NCBI RefSeq assembly: GCF_035582795.1
Contig: NC_134368.1
Span: forward strand, 28,146,501-28,210,500
DNA from: Mycteria americana
Lineage: Eukaryota > Chordata > Aves > Ciconiiformes > Ciconiidae
Direction of reading: 5' to 3'
DNA: 64,000 bases
Part shown: positions 36,551 to 50,152 of the stretch, one piece after another
Position numbering within the stretch: position 1 is the first letter of the stretch
How the letters are laid out: each line of letters starts with the position of its first letter
Program-made: the position numbers and the translations under genes
Notes under the pieces: generated by a model
Seen by the model: the letters and a program-made list of their open reading frames with translations, nothing else
What the model was told of the DNA's origin: nothing
Databases searched by the model: none

Positions 36551-39500
36551 ACCAAATGTGAAAAAAGACAACAGGGATTGAAGTTCTTGTTTTTTCTGGT
36601 TTATGTTGTTACTCAGACCAGACCTCAGCACCACACAGAGCTGGCAAAATGGCATGAAGGGAAGAGACTCGATTGTAACTGGAATGGTTTATTATTTGTT
36701 AATCCTTATCCTACACCACCCTCCCACCTTCCACTTTCTGAGGAGCAGTAGCACACCGACTCACTGAGGAATTATCGAAAGAGTAAGAGGCTGTCCAGCA
36801 TCACCCTCTTCAAAAGAAAGCCGGTAAGCAGTTACTGCCTGTCAGGTAACACGCACTGTCTGAGACAAATCCTGAATTTAACCCTCCTTGTCTCAAGGGC
36901 TGCCAGGACAAGACAGCCAGAGCCCTCTCTGTGTCTTCTGCTGCCTCACCGGGTCCTGCGGGAGGGTCCCTGCGGCACAGACAGTGTCCCCTCCTGGCAA
37001 CTTCACCTTCGGCACCATCCGCTCGTCCTGGCTACTCTCTGGAGATGGGCTTCCTCCAGACGTAGGGTCTCTGCTACACCTCTGATTTCAGGTCTGGAAG
37101 GTCTGGGCAGGAGAGCACGGAGCTGACCCAGGCAGTCCCACGGCCGGGGCAGCCCCGTCCCTCCTCACCCTTCGCTCCTCAGCCAGGAAATACATCACTC
37201 TCTCTTTCTAACTAGCAAATGCTCCACCAGAGGAACCTTCCCCAGCACTTCTCAGCGTTTCTTCGATTCGTAATTAAATAAACAGCACTGCAAATCTGTA
37301 TTACTAGTAAACATGGCAAATATAAACCTAAAGGAAAAAGATGCTGGAGGGATGGATATAGTCTGAAGAGAATATACCAAAGGATTTATAGGACTATTAA
37401 ACACAGAAAACGGAACAAGAAAACACAAGAGTACACAAGGATCACCATTGAATGGGTTTCTCGGGAAGCCCAAATATTTGTTTTACTTGCTCTAGAAACA
37501 GCACTTTTTTCATGTGCTATAAAGAGACATTTGCTCTCTCTGCTATGAGGAGACAGTTCCACAGCTGGATCTCCACAGAGAAAAAGGCACAGGCAGCGTA
37601 GAGCTGCCACTAGTAGTTAACATTGCTGTTGTCTTTCTTTTATAGTGCCTACTACCATGTGGATACCTCCAAAGAGGTGCTCCAGGACAGAGGCAAGATT
37701 GCACTGAGATGAGCAATGTTAGTGCAGTGAGACCAGCGTGGGATCCGATCCCCCTTGTGGGGTGGTCCCACTCACCTCCACCATCCCACGGGAGACTGAA
37801 GACCCCATCACAGGCCCTCTTGGTTTGGAGAGGACCTTCTGAGAAAAAGACCTAATTAGTGCTGGGGCAGCTAGGAGTCTAAGGGATGAATGGGGCCAGA
37901 CCTGAGCGTGGGCAGCGAGGCGGTGTGTGGACCACCACTGAGTGCTCGGTTCTTACACTGCAGGTTCTTCTCTCAGCTGGGAATTTGGCTATGAATCTAA
38001 CATCATCCACAGCACTCTCCCTTTGGGGTCTGTTCTCCGGTGCCAGAAAGGTCCTGCAGAGTGAACGCTGAACTTCCCTTAAATGGGAAAACAGCAAAAG
38101 GAAAGAGATTTGGACTATGAAAAGTGCAAAGTGATTTCTGCTTCTGTATCAGGTGCCAACAAAATAGACACATTTTCAGTTAGGTACCCATGTTTTGAGC
38201 TTTTAATTGCATGATATATGGTGTCACCAAAAAGTCACCCCGGAGCAGCGGGTTCTGTGCTGCTGCTCCCTTGGCTGCTGTTAGTGAGCAGAGCTGGTCA
38301 TTCAGCTCACGAAGCTCTTCAGCTATTGGAACATTTCATAAAAAGCTGTATTTCTGGAAGGTTTGATATGTTTGCCAGTATCTGCACAGGCCCCAGCGAT
38401 TTATTTTTTGGTAGTAAGTACTACTCATACGTTGAACTTAAGAGTTTTCCTGTGTGGTTTTAAAAGTAATTTGGCCAGAGGTAAGAGCTGCAGACCCCAT
38501 GGGCTGTCGCCAGCATTTGTTTCACATAAATCATAGCTTGCTTTAGGTTACATTTTCTTTGGAATGGAAAGCTAATTTCTTTAGTTATGTTGGTCCGAGA
38601 GCATCAAATTGGACCATATTGTCACTGGTAACAAAAACAAGCTTGCAGACTGCTCAGGACATCAGTAAAGGTAATTGGCCAAATGGCTTCATCCAGCCAT
38701 AACTCTAAAGGTAGATGTCTAATAAGTTAGTCAAAGCTTCACCTTTCATGAGCTATCAGTTCGTATATCACCCTTGACATGAAAAGGGCCTCATTCCCAC
38801 AACTTCAGCACCAGAAGGTTTTTTTATTCTTAAAAATAGCATCTGTGCACAAGATAGTCTTAGAAATTTTATACCAGCAACTAATATCTTACTAAATCAG
38901 ACCTTAAGGATAGTGCTCCTGGGATATTGGAGTTTATTTTGTAATTGTACTACTCATTCACAGAAGAAACACCTTTCAAATCAAACCTTAATATTAAATC
39001 CAAGCAAAAGAAGCAATCATGCCTCCAGCTTCTAACAGTAAGATGAAATAAGTTTAATTATTCAGTAAAATAATTTATGGACAAGTGGCTTCTTGGTAGC
39101 CTCTGTCATCATTATGTCACAGACTAACAGAACATTTTTTTAAAATTAAAAGACTCTTTGCTAATTTATTAATTATATGGCCTCTCTTTTTAAAATTTTA
39201 ATGCTGCACTTCACAGCACTGTAAAATAATTATAAGGAACAAGACAGTGGTCCCATTCATGAATGACATGGGGATGTTCCCTCTGTTCCTAGAGCAAGCA
39301 TTACCAAAAGCCCACTGGTGACCACCGCTGGTGGGCTCCCAGTCCTGGAGTCCCAGAGCTTTCCTCCTTTGCTTTAACATGGAAGTGACCCTGTCAAAAA
39401 GAGCTATTTCTAACAGATAATACTGGGTATGGATCCAGATATCGTGTTCCTGTCCTTACATTGACTTTGCTGAAGAATTAACATTTAGGAAGAGTAAAGA

Positions 39501-39930
39501 CATCTCTGCCCCCAAACTTTAGTTCTCTTCACAAATGAAAAGGTTGCTGCCACCATGTCACAATGAATTTACCTCCTGATTTGGTCATTTTTTTCCTATT
39601 GCCAAGCTTTAATAGGTCTGGCTGCACTGATTTTGTTGGAATTCATGACCCCAGAGAATCAAAAGTGTTAACATGACCCTGGCTTTGTACAGCGTTAAAT
39701 AGTAAAACAACGTACAAGGTTTCAGGTGCAGGAAATTCAGCCTCCTTACTCTGATGATCTTTTAATGTTATAAGGAAGGAAACATTAAGTAAAGCATTTG
39801 AGATGTGACTCATTAAACTTTGTGTTCTAACACCATTTCTTATAAATATTTTCTACAATTGAAAAGAAGTAAGTAAATTCTACTGTTTCACATTTTCTTT
39901 GCATCCCTTCTTTGACAGGAAGGAGGAGAA

Positions 39931-40042
39931 AAGAGAAGAGAGAAGAGAGAAGAGAGAAGAGAGAAGAGAGAAGAGAGAAGAGAGAAGAGAGAAGAGAGAA
40001 GAGAGAAGAGAGAAGAGAGAAGAGAGAAGAGAGAAGAAAGAG
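39931..40042. repeat. (AGAGAAG)n heptanucleotide array
   Basis: About 16 copies of a 7-bp purine-only unit. Because 7 is not a multiple of 3, every + strand frame reads a seven-residue Glu/Arg/Lys-rich repeat and every - strand frame a Leu/Ser/Phe repeat, which explains the apparent open frames of 70-154 codons crossing here. The homopurine/homopyrimidine strand asymmetry is the kind that can form triplex (H-DNA). Confidence 0.93.
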
Positions 40043-41439
40043 AAAAAAACCCCAAGCATTAAGAAGCTGGTTTGTGTGCCACTGCTGGGATCTCTTATTT
40101 TTCTCTTGGTGGACAAAGAAGTAACCTACACACTGGGAAGGAGAGACAGTAGGGACAAAGCGCAACTTAGTACCCGCTCCAATGTGCAACCTGGGGAAAA
40201 GCAGGTGCAGTAAGCGCTCCTGGCAGCTACTCTGACTCCACCGTGGTTGCAAGGCCATACGCCTGTACCACATCTTTACCGGCAGTGACACTCATGCCAG
40301 CTGTCAGCCTGGCTTACGAGAGACCTAACGGCCAGGGGACCTTGCGTCCCTGCAGCCCGTGGGTGCCCCAGTTGCTCCTCTGGTCCCCAGCCTCAGCTGT
40401 GGCTCCACTGGGAAGGATGCGTTCCGAATGCGTCAGCAGCATGCCCAAGCACGTGGCTATAGGCTGCAAACACAAGTGCAAGGGAAAATCATGGCATACA
40501 ATCACCCCCTCTGAGGCTTGGCGAGCTTGTACCAGACAAGAGTCAAGTTGCTTATGGTAGTGCTTGTAGTTGTGCTTCCACTCACATCAGGTGGCAGTTT
40601 TATCTTTTCCTTGGGTGGAATTTTTTTTCCCTGCAAGATTGTTTAGCCATGTTTGGGTTTGGGTTTTTTTTTGCACATGTATACTTTTAGCATTTGAAAT
40701 GTCCCATCCCAAAGCTTGATTAGCATTTTGCTGATTTTGTAGCTACCACCTGCTATTACTAGAAGATATAAAGAACAACTGTTCCATATCCACTTTTTCT
40801 ATGCTATTCACAATTTGACTATATCCTCTCTATGCTGTTTCTGTTCCATGCTAAAGAGGCTTAGTCTGTTCTTACTGCTTGTAACGGAGGAACTCTGTTT
40901 ACCCACTTTGGCACAATGCTCTTTTCTTTTCTGGTTGCCCTGTTGTCTTTCTGAGCCTCTCATCACCACTTCTAGCACATCATATTTTCTAGCTGTTTAT
41001 ATGTCTGTACTACATAGTTTACAATCAAACTAATTTGCTTGTATCATTTAGTACAAATTCTGTCTCCTTATACATATTCTAATATTCAAAGGATGCTAAT
41101 TCTGCACTAACTAATACCCAAATGTGCTGGCGATAATCAGAAATGGACAAATCAGCCATCACACCCCATATAGATCTCAGTATGCAAGCCTTGATTATAT
41201 AGAGCTTAATACATATGGGTACATGGGAAATCAGGCTGTTTCTTCTTGAAAGTCTACTACGTAAAGTTTAATTCCAGCCACTACACAAGAATATGTGCAG
41301 ATAGAAGACATAAGGCTTTGTTGCTCTCTTCATTCAAACTTGGGTACAAGCTACTGAAAAACTGGACAAAATATTATGCTTTTAGCCCTTCCCATTAATG
41401 GCTTGTCTCACTTTTCTACCTGTTTTCACATTACAACAA

Positions 41440-41512
41440 CTCATTCCAATACATGATCAGAAAAAGAAAACTGAGGCATTATGATATTGGGGAATTGCTC
41501 ATCTGAGTTTAA
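41440..41512 (-). mobile_element. Possible MIR remnant
   Basis: The + strand carries a GAAAACTGAGGCA block followed about 20 bp later by GGGGAATTGCTCA, matching the order of the GAGGAAACTGAGGCA ... GTGACTTGCTCA blocks of the MIR reverse complement. The match is short and gapped; a profile search is needed. Confidence 0.35.
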
Positions 41513-42243
41513 TAGCTCTATTTTTATAATTATTGATTGAAAACTACTTTCTCGGAGGGCTGTTGAAATTCGTTTTCATGATACATTTTGCACCAAAAAT
41601 GCCAATACTTCCTGCTCAATAATCCTGCCTTTAGTTTGCCTAGTCCTTCATCTGCTAAAAAGAGGCTCCTTTGTGTAACGCTCCTTTGTGCAGCACACAA
41701 GTACACCTCAGCGTAGCAATCATTTGTAGTAGGGCTGTCTCACGGCATCGCTGAGATGAGGCAGATTAGAGGAAATGCTAACTTTAAGCAAACGACAAAT
41801 GATCCAAGGGGACGCACGATTACCAACCACTTGATAATCGCCGCATGATAAGATCGTTATGGTTTGATTGCATTTCAAGGCTGTATGATGGTGCTTGTGC
41901 TGTGGTGCATCCTGAAAGGCACCAAGAATGATCTGATATGGAGATCTGTGAAAAAATATTTGTTGCATTGATGGATAGTTTCTATCTCTCGGATTATCTG
42001 AGCTGTAGTGTTGTGTACAAAATGCAACAGTAATCCTTTGCTTGAGCCTGACAAGCTGGGAGTTGCAGTCTCCTCATCATATGGTGTTTCTTGGAAGTCA
42101 GGTTCTGCCTAGCTTTAGTACAAGAATGGGGGGACTAAGGGTCCCTTCGCCCACCCAAGGCCATGAACCATTCACCATTGCCTTGCCCCGTATCAGCAGC
42201 CTCCAACCTGGGGAATAAACACTCCAGCTGGAATATTAAGTGG

Positions 42244-42765
42244 GACTACAGATCTGAGAGAGAGAGAGATTGAGGTGCTGGAGCGTGTGGTGGACATTGA
42301 GGTGCTGGAGCGTGTCCAGAGAAGGGCAATGAAGCTGGTGAAGGGTCTGGAGCAGAAGTCTTATGAGGAGTGGCTGAGGGAGCTGGGACTGTTTAGCCTG
42401 GAGAAAAGGAGGCTGAGGGGAGACCTTATCGCTCTCTTCAACTACCTGAAAGGAGGCTGTAGAGAGGTGGGGGTCGGTCTCTTCTCCCAGGTAACAAGTG
42501 ATAGGACAAGAGGAAATGGCCTCAAGTTGCACCAGGGGAGGTTTAGACTGGATATTAGGAAATTTTTCTTCACTGAAAGGGTTATCAAGCATTGGAACAG
42601 GCTGCCCAGGGAAGTGGTTGAGTCGCCATCCCTGGAGGTATTTAAAGGACGTTTGGATGAGGTGCTTAGGGACATGGTGTAGTGGTGGTCTTGGCAGTGT
42701 TAGGTTTACGGTTGGACTTGATGATCTTAAAGGTCTTTTCCAACCTATATGATTCTGTGATTCTG
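42244..42765 (+). mobile_element. CR1 LINE 3' fragment
   Basis: This fragment covers the last ~135 codons of CR1 ORF2 (open from 42,275 to the TAG at 42,680-42,682), the 3' UTR and the CR1 tail (TATATGATTCTGTGATTCT). The encoded segment includes the [24 protein letters not shown] and [17 protein letters not shown] blocks seen in the 20.4-23.7 kb copy, with only scattered differences. At its 5' end 27 bp (unit ATTGAGGTGCTGGAGCGTGT plus seven bases) are tandemly duplicated at 42,269-42,315, and a few extra AG units precede it. It cannot encode a working protein. Confidence 0.92.
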
Positions 42766-45700
42766 AGATTGTCCTGCAGATGCAGGTGCTGGTGCGACTG
42801 GAGGAGAACAAACAGCAGGGAACCAGGAGGAAGCGTCATTCCCAGGGTCAGGCTGCAGCCAGGCTGGCAAGGAAGAAGCAGGGATGCTTCTGGCAGGGAT
42901 GGGGATTTGCACTGCTTCCTAGGTAGGGAGCAGAGGGAACACTGCCGTCCAACTGCTAGCGTGCAAATACAGGTCCATCAAGATGTTGTTTCCCGGGATT
43001 GCTGTTTTTTTCTTTTATGTTTCACAGAGTATTTGTAGGTGTCTTTCCCATTACTTTTATGTGCACCAGAAGTTCTGAAGCCTGTCGTGGTTTCCAAGCT
43101 GAACCCTATGGAGCCGCAAAACTGATGAGTCTTGAAAGTTGCTGTTTAACATTGTCAGTCATATTTTAATTGTGCAGTCAGCAGAAGTTTCAGTACATAG
43201 CTGTGATTTTTTTTTTTTGTATGTGCCCTCAAAAGTTTTGCTCCCAAAGAATGTTGATTAAAAATTTTAATAGGGATTTTAACAGCCAAGCTACATGAAA
43301 ATGCTCAGCCTTTAAGTACTGTCCCTATTATTAATAAAATTAGCAGGGATACTCTCTGGGTTTGTGTAACAATTATCCCCCAGTTTCTCTTTTGTTCCTC
43401 TAGATCATCTTGCTTGCTTCAAGTATCCTGTCTCCATGATTTATTGCTAGATCTGCTTTGTCACCATCTGCTCTGCTGTTGCTCAAGAAAGAACAAATCC
43501 CCAGAAAACATTACTGTCCAGACTAAGCACCATATAAGCATCCTTTGCACATTCAGCCAAACATTGACTAATGGCGAGCTAAGCTATAATCACAAATTCC
43601 CTCTTTTCCTGTTCACTACAGTTCAAATTCATATCAAAAACTTGGTGGAATTCAGCTATCCTTCTTGGGGATATAGGTTACCATCTGTCTGGTTTCCAGT
43701 GGTACATTTAAAAAACATTTGTCCCACTTTCATAAAACATCCTGCTGCACAGCAACCAATTTGATATCTAATTACACAGCATTATGTATCACATATGTCA
43801 CAACCAGAATAATTTGACCTAAGTTTCTCTTATCTAGTCTAGTCTGTTTTGCTATTTTAAATTAAATTATCCAAACACCTACAAATCCAAAAGTATGCCT
43901 CTAGCTAATGTAATTAAAAAAAAAATAAAATAAGTAAATATTGAACTGCCTGAGGAATATTTTGGATTTAATTTGGTAATTTATATAAGATTTTCATTTC
44001 AAAAGCAAGCTACATTTTAAACTAAAGGTTAATGTACTTACCATTGCATAAAAAAAAAAAAAATCCAAGTTAGAAAAAGCAGGCAAGAGAATAGCAAAAG
44101 ATATCAGTTTTTAAGCTGCCCACATAAACACATACAAATGCCAAAACTATAACAAAATACATGAGTCTTCCCCACTCCTCCAATCTTCCTGGCTGTCCCC
44201 AGAGGCCTGTGCAGGGGACAGGCAGTCATTCTGTGGTCAGTCAGGGGAGAGCATCTTCCCAAGCCACATCTACTCCTCCTGCTTGACGAGGAGCCTACCC
44301 AAGCCTGCGGGAAGCTTCCTGTTGACTCCACCAAGCCATGGCTCTGTCAGTGTCCCTCATCCCTGGCCAACACACGCGGCATCACTCACCGCACCTCTGA
44401 GCACCTTTACAATGCAGTTAAAGATGATCAGGGCACAGATGCTCTGGGAGCAGTGTGATTTCAAGTGCACATGAAACCGCTTGATACCAAAATCCCATGC
44501 GGGGGTGGCATTCACCATCCTAGACCAGTAGCTTGCCTTGTGCTACTTTGCCCAACTGTGCTGTATTTCTACCCTGCTCATGCAGGGATGATGCTCCAGC
44601 AGTGGAGGGGTAATGAATGCCTTGAGCCGCATTGCACTTCCACCCTGCCTCCCCTCCCCCTGCCCAGGATCTTTCTTGTCCCCCCCCAGCAAGGTGTTGA
44701 AGCAGAGCAGAGTTGCCATGAACATGGGCTTAAGGGACTAATGGTCTATAGGTCCGTGGGGGCTTGTTGAGGGTGGGGAATAGGGAAAAGAGTCCCCCTT
44801 GTCTTGGAGACTCCCAGTTCCTCTGGGAGAGCTCCCAACCCAAGAGTGGGATGCGTGTGTCTCAGGAGCTGGGGCTCAATGAGAGGAGAAAAAGACCGAG
44901 ACATAAGAAAACAAAAAAATTCTTTCCTCTTCTACCTGGAAACTCAAGTAGACCCCTTGGCCAAAAGTGTTGTTATCCAGCACTAAGTTGTGTCATGATA
45001 CTTTTTTTTGCTATCAGGTCCTGGAAGATTCAAATAGTATTTCCCATTGTTACCCCAAGGAGAACAGTTGCAGCAGACCACTCTTGAAATGACAAACAGA
45101 TGATGGATAGTAGCAATTATTTTTTTTGAGCACAATTTTTTTTCTGTCCGTATCTAGCCAGAAAACAGCTATCTTGTTCACAGCTATTTGTCTAAGAGAA
45201 GCTATAAATTTAACTAAAGTTCATGGGGAACATACACTTTTGAGGGTGGTAGGATACTTCCCTGTAGTCACATTGGTTCTGTCTGCACTGAATCTGAGGC
45301 AAATTACTCAGAAGTCTCCCTCAACTTCTCTGAGCCTTCCAGATCTGTATGAGATACTTAGTCCAAAGAACAATGTTAATGGTGGAGTCTGTAGTGTAGG
45401 ATTCTTCCCCCAAACTCAGAAACACTTTAGAAGAACACGCACCATCAAGAAGCTTGTCCTGAAAGCAGCCAAGCTTGATCATCCAGCCTGTCTCCACTGA
45501 ATTGCCTCTGTATGCTTCCACATGTGGAAGACTCTGGCTGCTTTGCAAAGCAAAGGCCCGTTCCAAGGAAGCTGTATTGTTGGAGTGAGGGACAGATGGG
45601 GTGGCTGAATATATAGGGCTACCTTGAGAGACTAACTCTGTCATTCCTGGAGCATGAATGGCACTTACATAAGGCGTATGACTGGACAAAGGAGGCTCGC

Positions 45701-48700
45701 ATCCCCTGGTCACAGTCACAGTTTGGTTGCACATTAGCAAGCATCAGTTGTCTGATAGCAATGTCCTGAACGCACTGCGGACACTTGGCCAGGCTCCCCG
45801 GGGCGCAGGGGGAGAGGCAGGAGTGTCAGCAGCGCAGGGCTGGAGGGGCACATGCGGTTGGAGCTGCCCACCTTTTGCAAATGATGATTATTTTCATTAT
45901 GTTATTAGTGTTAAACTGAATTCACAGTAGTAAATGCCAGATTTTACCAGACAGAGAATGATGCCATTTAAGAAATGGCCATTGACTTCTCAGGACGAAT
46001 TGCAGCAAAAAAGGGAAAGTTTGTAAATCCCTTAGATTTTAGAGAACTTGTTCTATTCTACAGACATCCCAGTAGGACAGAAAAAGCTCTTTGTAGGAAA
46101 AACTGCACAGACATCATATAATGTTTCATTATACTGCTAAGCTAGTCAATGAGATTTAGAAAATATTCAGGCATCGGTACCAAAGCCTATTTGCTAACTA
46201 CCCCCAATGGTAATATTATAGTACTGGGCGCAGCTAGCTGGGAGAAAAATAATCTCATACCCATTAAAATTTATTTGCTGTTTCAGGACAGATTATCTGA
46301 CCAAGATCAGTATGACTCTGAAGTTATCTCAGAGGAGACCTCCTGAGCTCTATGATGTTCAAACCAACATCTGAATGAGTAAAAAAGAACGCAGGTAAGT
46401 ATCATAACTTAGGAGACATTTCATTGTAAGTCTATCAGTGGACATTTTACCTCTTCAACTAGCCAATAAACAAAAAAACAAGCACAGAAGGAAAGCGATC
46501 TCCACATTTACCTTGGTGTGACTTTGCACTTTTTGCTGCGTGACAGAATTTATAACTTTATGTCCAGAACTTCATTTGCACATCCACTTTTGAGTGCATT
46601 CGCTCATACAACAACTGTGATTGCCAGAGCAATCATGCTTGCAGCCAAGGTACAAAACAATCCTCCATTTATGATTTGTCTGTGCACAGAGGTCTAAGCA
46701 CTCCAATAAAGGCAGGATTTAACAGTACATCCCACTTCTCATCATGGAATTAATCAGGACAACTGATGGTAAGGCAGCCTTCCCATTTAATAAGCAGATA
46801 ATAGTCAAGAGTTTTGCACACATAAAGAGACAGTATCTGATGTCCCTGACCTGCACAGCGGGGCAGAAGTCAAAGGTTTGTATAAACTTATTAGAGATGA
46901 GAGTGGAACAAAACAAATAAATTATCTGTACGATTGAGTTGCCTCATGAATGAGAGTGGTCACAAGAGGCCATCGGAATAAAGCAGTCTTGGCTCTAGCA
47001 CTGGAAGGAAGCTGCTACTCTGGGCACCTACACATTTTCCATAGGGATTCTGGTGTCACCAGTTCACTGCTGCTCATGTGCCATGAACTCACCAGTGGCA
47101 TGTGCAAGTTTGATCACATGGATGCTGCTATTTTATTTACCTGAATTAGGGTGCAAATAAGGCTCAGGATGTCTACAAATCCTTTTTGTGTCTGTGCTGA
47201 GTCTCCACATGGCTGTGCAAGGAGCTGAGCAGACGTGTGCACTCCTCGCACTTCCAATGGTTTTAAGTGCAGTGGTTTTTTGGGCCAGCTGATAACCAGA
47301 TTACCTGTTATGCTATTTCTTTAGAGAGAGATATGAAGAAATCTTCACAAAAAACCTGAACGTATCTAATCTTTCATCCCAAAGTGGTGGGAATACTCTA
47401 CAATATTCTTTGCATAAACCTGAAGTATGCACTAAGACAGGATGTTAATTCCATTTTATGACTGCTGGTAAGTGCAAGACAGAGAACACACATATATCCA
47501 TCCCAGAACATAAATTAATAAATGTCATGAGTGTTTTAAGAATCTCAGATGACTGAAACTGAAAAATATGAAGTGTTTTTTATGATTTTCAAGACTGATA
47601 ATTGTTTTAGTGTCTCAGTCTCAATGCAACTTCTCCAACTAAATAAAAAACCCTGGCTGGTACAATGAACTTGAAAATATGAAATGTCTTCAATTTCAAA
47701 CACGGCTTCTGTTAACCAGAAGCTACCCAAATTCTGTTTTAGGAAACAATCGATAAAATCTGCTTGGTTAGTTAGTAAGAGGGTATTAGAGTGAGCCTGC
47801 AAAACACAAACGCATCTGTGATTACAAGCTGATACGACAAAATGAACTGTATTAGTAAAAATTAATCTGAGCATCTCTATTTTTACTGTGATAAAGACTG
47901 TGATTTCCCAAAGCATGTTTGTATTACCTAAAGAATATTTGACGACGGGTGTGGGAACAAGCCATTATGAAATCTGTGAGTGGTCTGGCATCTGCAGCTG
48001 AGAATGCCTGATGACCGGGTAACGATGGGAGAACTACCAGTGTTTCATGGAAAGATTCTGTCTGAACTCTCAGGGGTAAAGACCTTGCAATCTGCTAGCA
48101 GAGAGTTTTGCGGAATACTTTCCTCATACTTAAATTGAACTCTTAAGTGCTTGTGTAATAGAATAGTAATGATCAACCATACAGCATGCGAGCTGCAGAA
48201 CAAAAGTTTAGGCTAAGAAAAAGACAAATAGGTGACTGCAGAGAAGTACAGTAATTTATAATTTGAAACCGTACTACAGAGGGAAGCAGCTTCTGAGCAA
48301 ATAGAAAGCTTCTCACAGAAACATAAGATTAACTCTGAACTAGGTTAATCTACATGGTGTTTAGCTGTTTCACTCCTTGGTACTCTAAAGAGTAGATTTG
48401 TAATAGGTCTACTAATCAAAGTGATGGAAGAATAAAATCTTCACACTCAGCCAAGAAGGGATCAAGTCAATATCAAAATCATAACATTTTAAGTTGAAGC
48501 TGTCTAGCTGGGCTTTGGAAATGTTTAGACTACACAACCAAAAGTTAGAAACTAAACATTTGAACTAAGCTGATAAAAAGCGATCATTAATTAAGACTGA
48601 AGTCAACAATCTGGCACTGAAGAAATTCTAGGACACTGAGCCAAAAGTCTAAAGTTAGATGTCCAAAGTAAGTTCATAATAATTCATCATTAGTTTGAGA

Positions 48701-49557
48701 TGAGATAAACTCATTGGAGGAAGCAAAACATGGATAATACAGGGGACTACAGCCAGTCTGTATGATAAATATTAACTTCTCTTCTGAGAGGGAGGCTAAT
48801 GGGGACTCAGGATTCAGCCAATTTAGGACTGGTTTTTATAATTGGTTATTTAGGGCTGAGGCTACTATTATTGATGTTGTCAAAGACTTATACTGAGATG
48901 CCAGCTAACTACCAAACCCAGCTGTTGAACCCAGTTGTGTCCCAGCACATACTGGTGCCAGCCCTGGCTCCACCTACCTCTTAGTCTAAAACCCAAGAGT
49001 TTATTAGTACAGGAGATGAACTAACAGCCTCAGTAATAAAGTCATAACCACAGTGGGATGTGCTCACTTCATAGCCATCCAGTAGCAAAGATCTCACCAG
49101 CCAGCTTATGAGCACAGTATGCTCTGCTGAGCGCTGGGGTTTTTCAAGGGACAACCCATGGGCTGCTGGTGGTCTGCAAGGCACACAGAAGTGGATGGTA
49201 AAAGCAGAAACTGCACCTATCTCTAGTTCTTCCTCTGTGTCTACTTTTGCCCTATGCAATGGATCCCAGTTTCTTTTAACCATCTAGTGTCCCTCAAAAG
49301 CTTGTTGAAGAGGACGGTCGTGCATAGGTTAGAAGGTATAGGTGGAGAGTTGAAGGAGGAACTCCGCAGTGATGGATTTTCTCTGGAGTTTTTTCACTTG
49401 CAAGAGGTAACCCTGGAGAGAAAGTAAAAGGTTGCTCATGTGCTATGTATATGTTATGTGTGTGGTATGCCTGGCACCCTCCTGCTGCTCTTCCCCAGGA
49501 CCGTGCGATGTGTCCTTACGGAGCCTCTGGCTGCGCCTGAAGTGGATGCTTGCAGCC
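42766..49557. other. Intergenic, no gene recognised
   Basis: No exon or RNA gene was recognised. Short homopolymers occur (T at 43,208-43,219, A at 43,916-43,925 and 44,050-44,062). The open frames of 100-139 codons at 43,414-43,764, 45,126-45,500 and 45,321-45,740 (minus) overlap each other or lack any family resemblance. A possible MIR scrap is listed separately. Confidence 0.5.
45285..45360 (+). mobile_element. Possible MIR remnant
   Basis: The order of blocks (CTGAGGCAAATTACTCAG, then CTCAACTTCTCTGAGCCT, then ATCTGTATGAGAT) resembles the MIR segment with GGCAAGTTACT, AACCTCTCTGAGCCTCAG and CATCTGTAAAATG. The match is weak and broken by an insertion of about 10 bp. Confidence 0.3.
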
Positions 49558-50152
49558 TGTCGTGGTTTAACCCCAGCTGGCAACTAAGCCCCACACGGCC
49601 GCTCGCTCGCTCACTGCCGGTGGGATGGGGGAGAGAATCAGAAGGGTAAAAGTGAGAAAACTCATGGGCTGAGATAAAGACGGTTTAATAGGTAAAGCAA
49701 AAGCCACGCGTGCAAGCAAAGCAAAGGAAGGAATTCATTCACTGCTTCCCATGGGCAGGCAGGTGTTCAGCCATCTCCAGGAAAGCAGGGCTCCAGCACG
49801 CGTAATGGTTACTTGGGAAGACAAACGCCATCACTCTGAATGTCCCCCTCTTCCTTCTTCTTCCCCCAGCTTTATATGCTGAGCATGACGCCATATGGTA
49901 TAGAATAGCCCTTTGGTCAGTTGGGGTCAGCTGTCCCAGCTGTGTCCCCTCCCAGCTTCTTGTGCACCCCCAGCCTCCTCGCTGGTGGGTTGGGGTGAGA
50001 GGCAGAAAAGGCCTTGACTGTGTGTAAGCACTGCTCAGCAGTAACTAAACCATCCCTGTGTTATCAACACTGTTTCCAGCACAAATCCAAAACACAGCCC
50101 CATACTAGCTACCATGAAGAGAATTAACTCTACCCCAGCCAAAACCAGCACA
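49558..50152 (-). mobile_element. Solo LTR, endogenous retrovirus (TguLTR5-like)
   Basis: The 595-bp element begins with TG and ends with CA and is bordered by CAGCC on the left (49,553-49,557) and CAGCT on the right (50,153-50,157), a 5-bp target duplication with one transition. Read on the - strand it has a TATA box (CATATAAAG, + strand 49,870-49,878) and, about 185 bp further, a poly(A) signal ATTAAA (+ strand 49,684-49,689), giving U3, R and U5 in the expected order. The sequence resembles the LTRs of an ERVL-type family widespread in neoavian genomes; the family name is from memory. No gag, pol or env is present on either side, so it arose by recombination between two LTRs. The open frames overlapping its edges are not viral genes. 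Confidence 0.85.

Larger units (their letters stand above)
33126..42243. other. Intergenic with microsatellites and candidate regulatory DNA
   Basis: No exon was recognised. Besides the items listed separately there is an imperfect 23-bp direct repeat at about 35,679-35,742 (TCCATGTG-CTGCAGCTACTGAC type), poly-A-rich DNA at 36,260-36,290 and a T-run near 40,620. AT-rich stretches with homeodomain-like cores occur at 38,520-38,760 and 39,020-39,200. Open frames of 60-105 codons are scattered on both strands without family resemblance. Confidence 0.5.

Noticed and set aside
39827-40291. Leu/Ser/Phe-rich 154-codon frame resembling a membrane protein
   Set aside because: It is produced by the (AGAGAAG)n array, which gives open frames in all phases.
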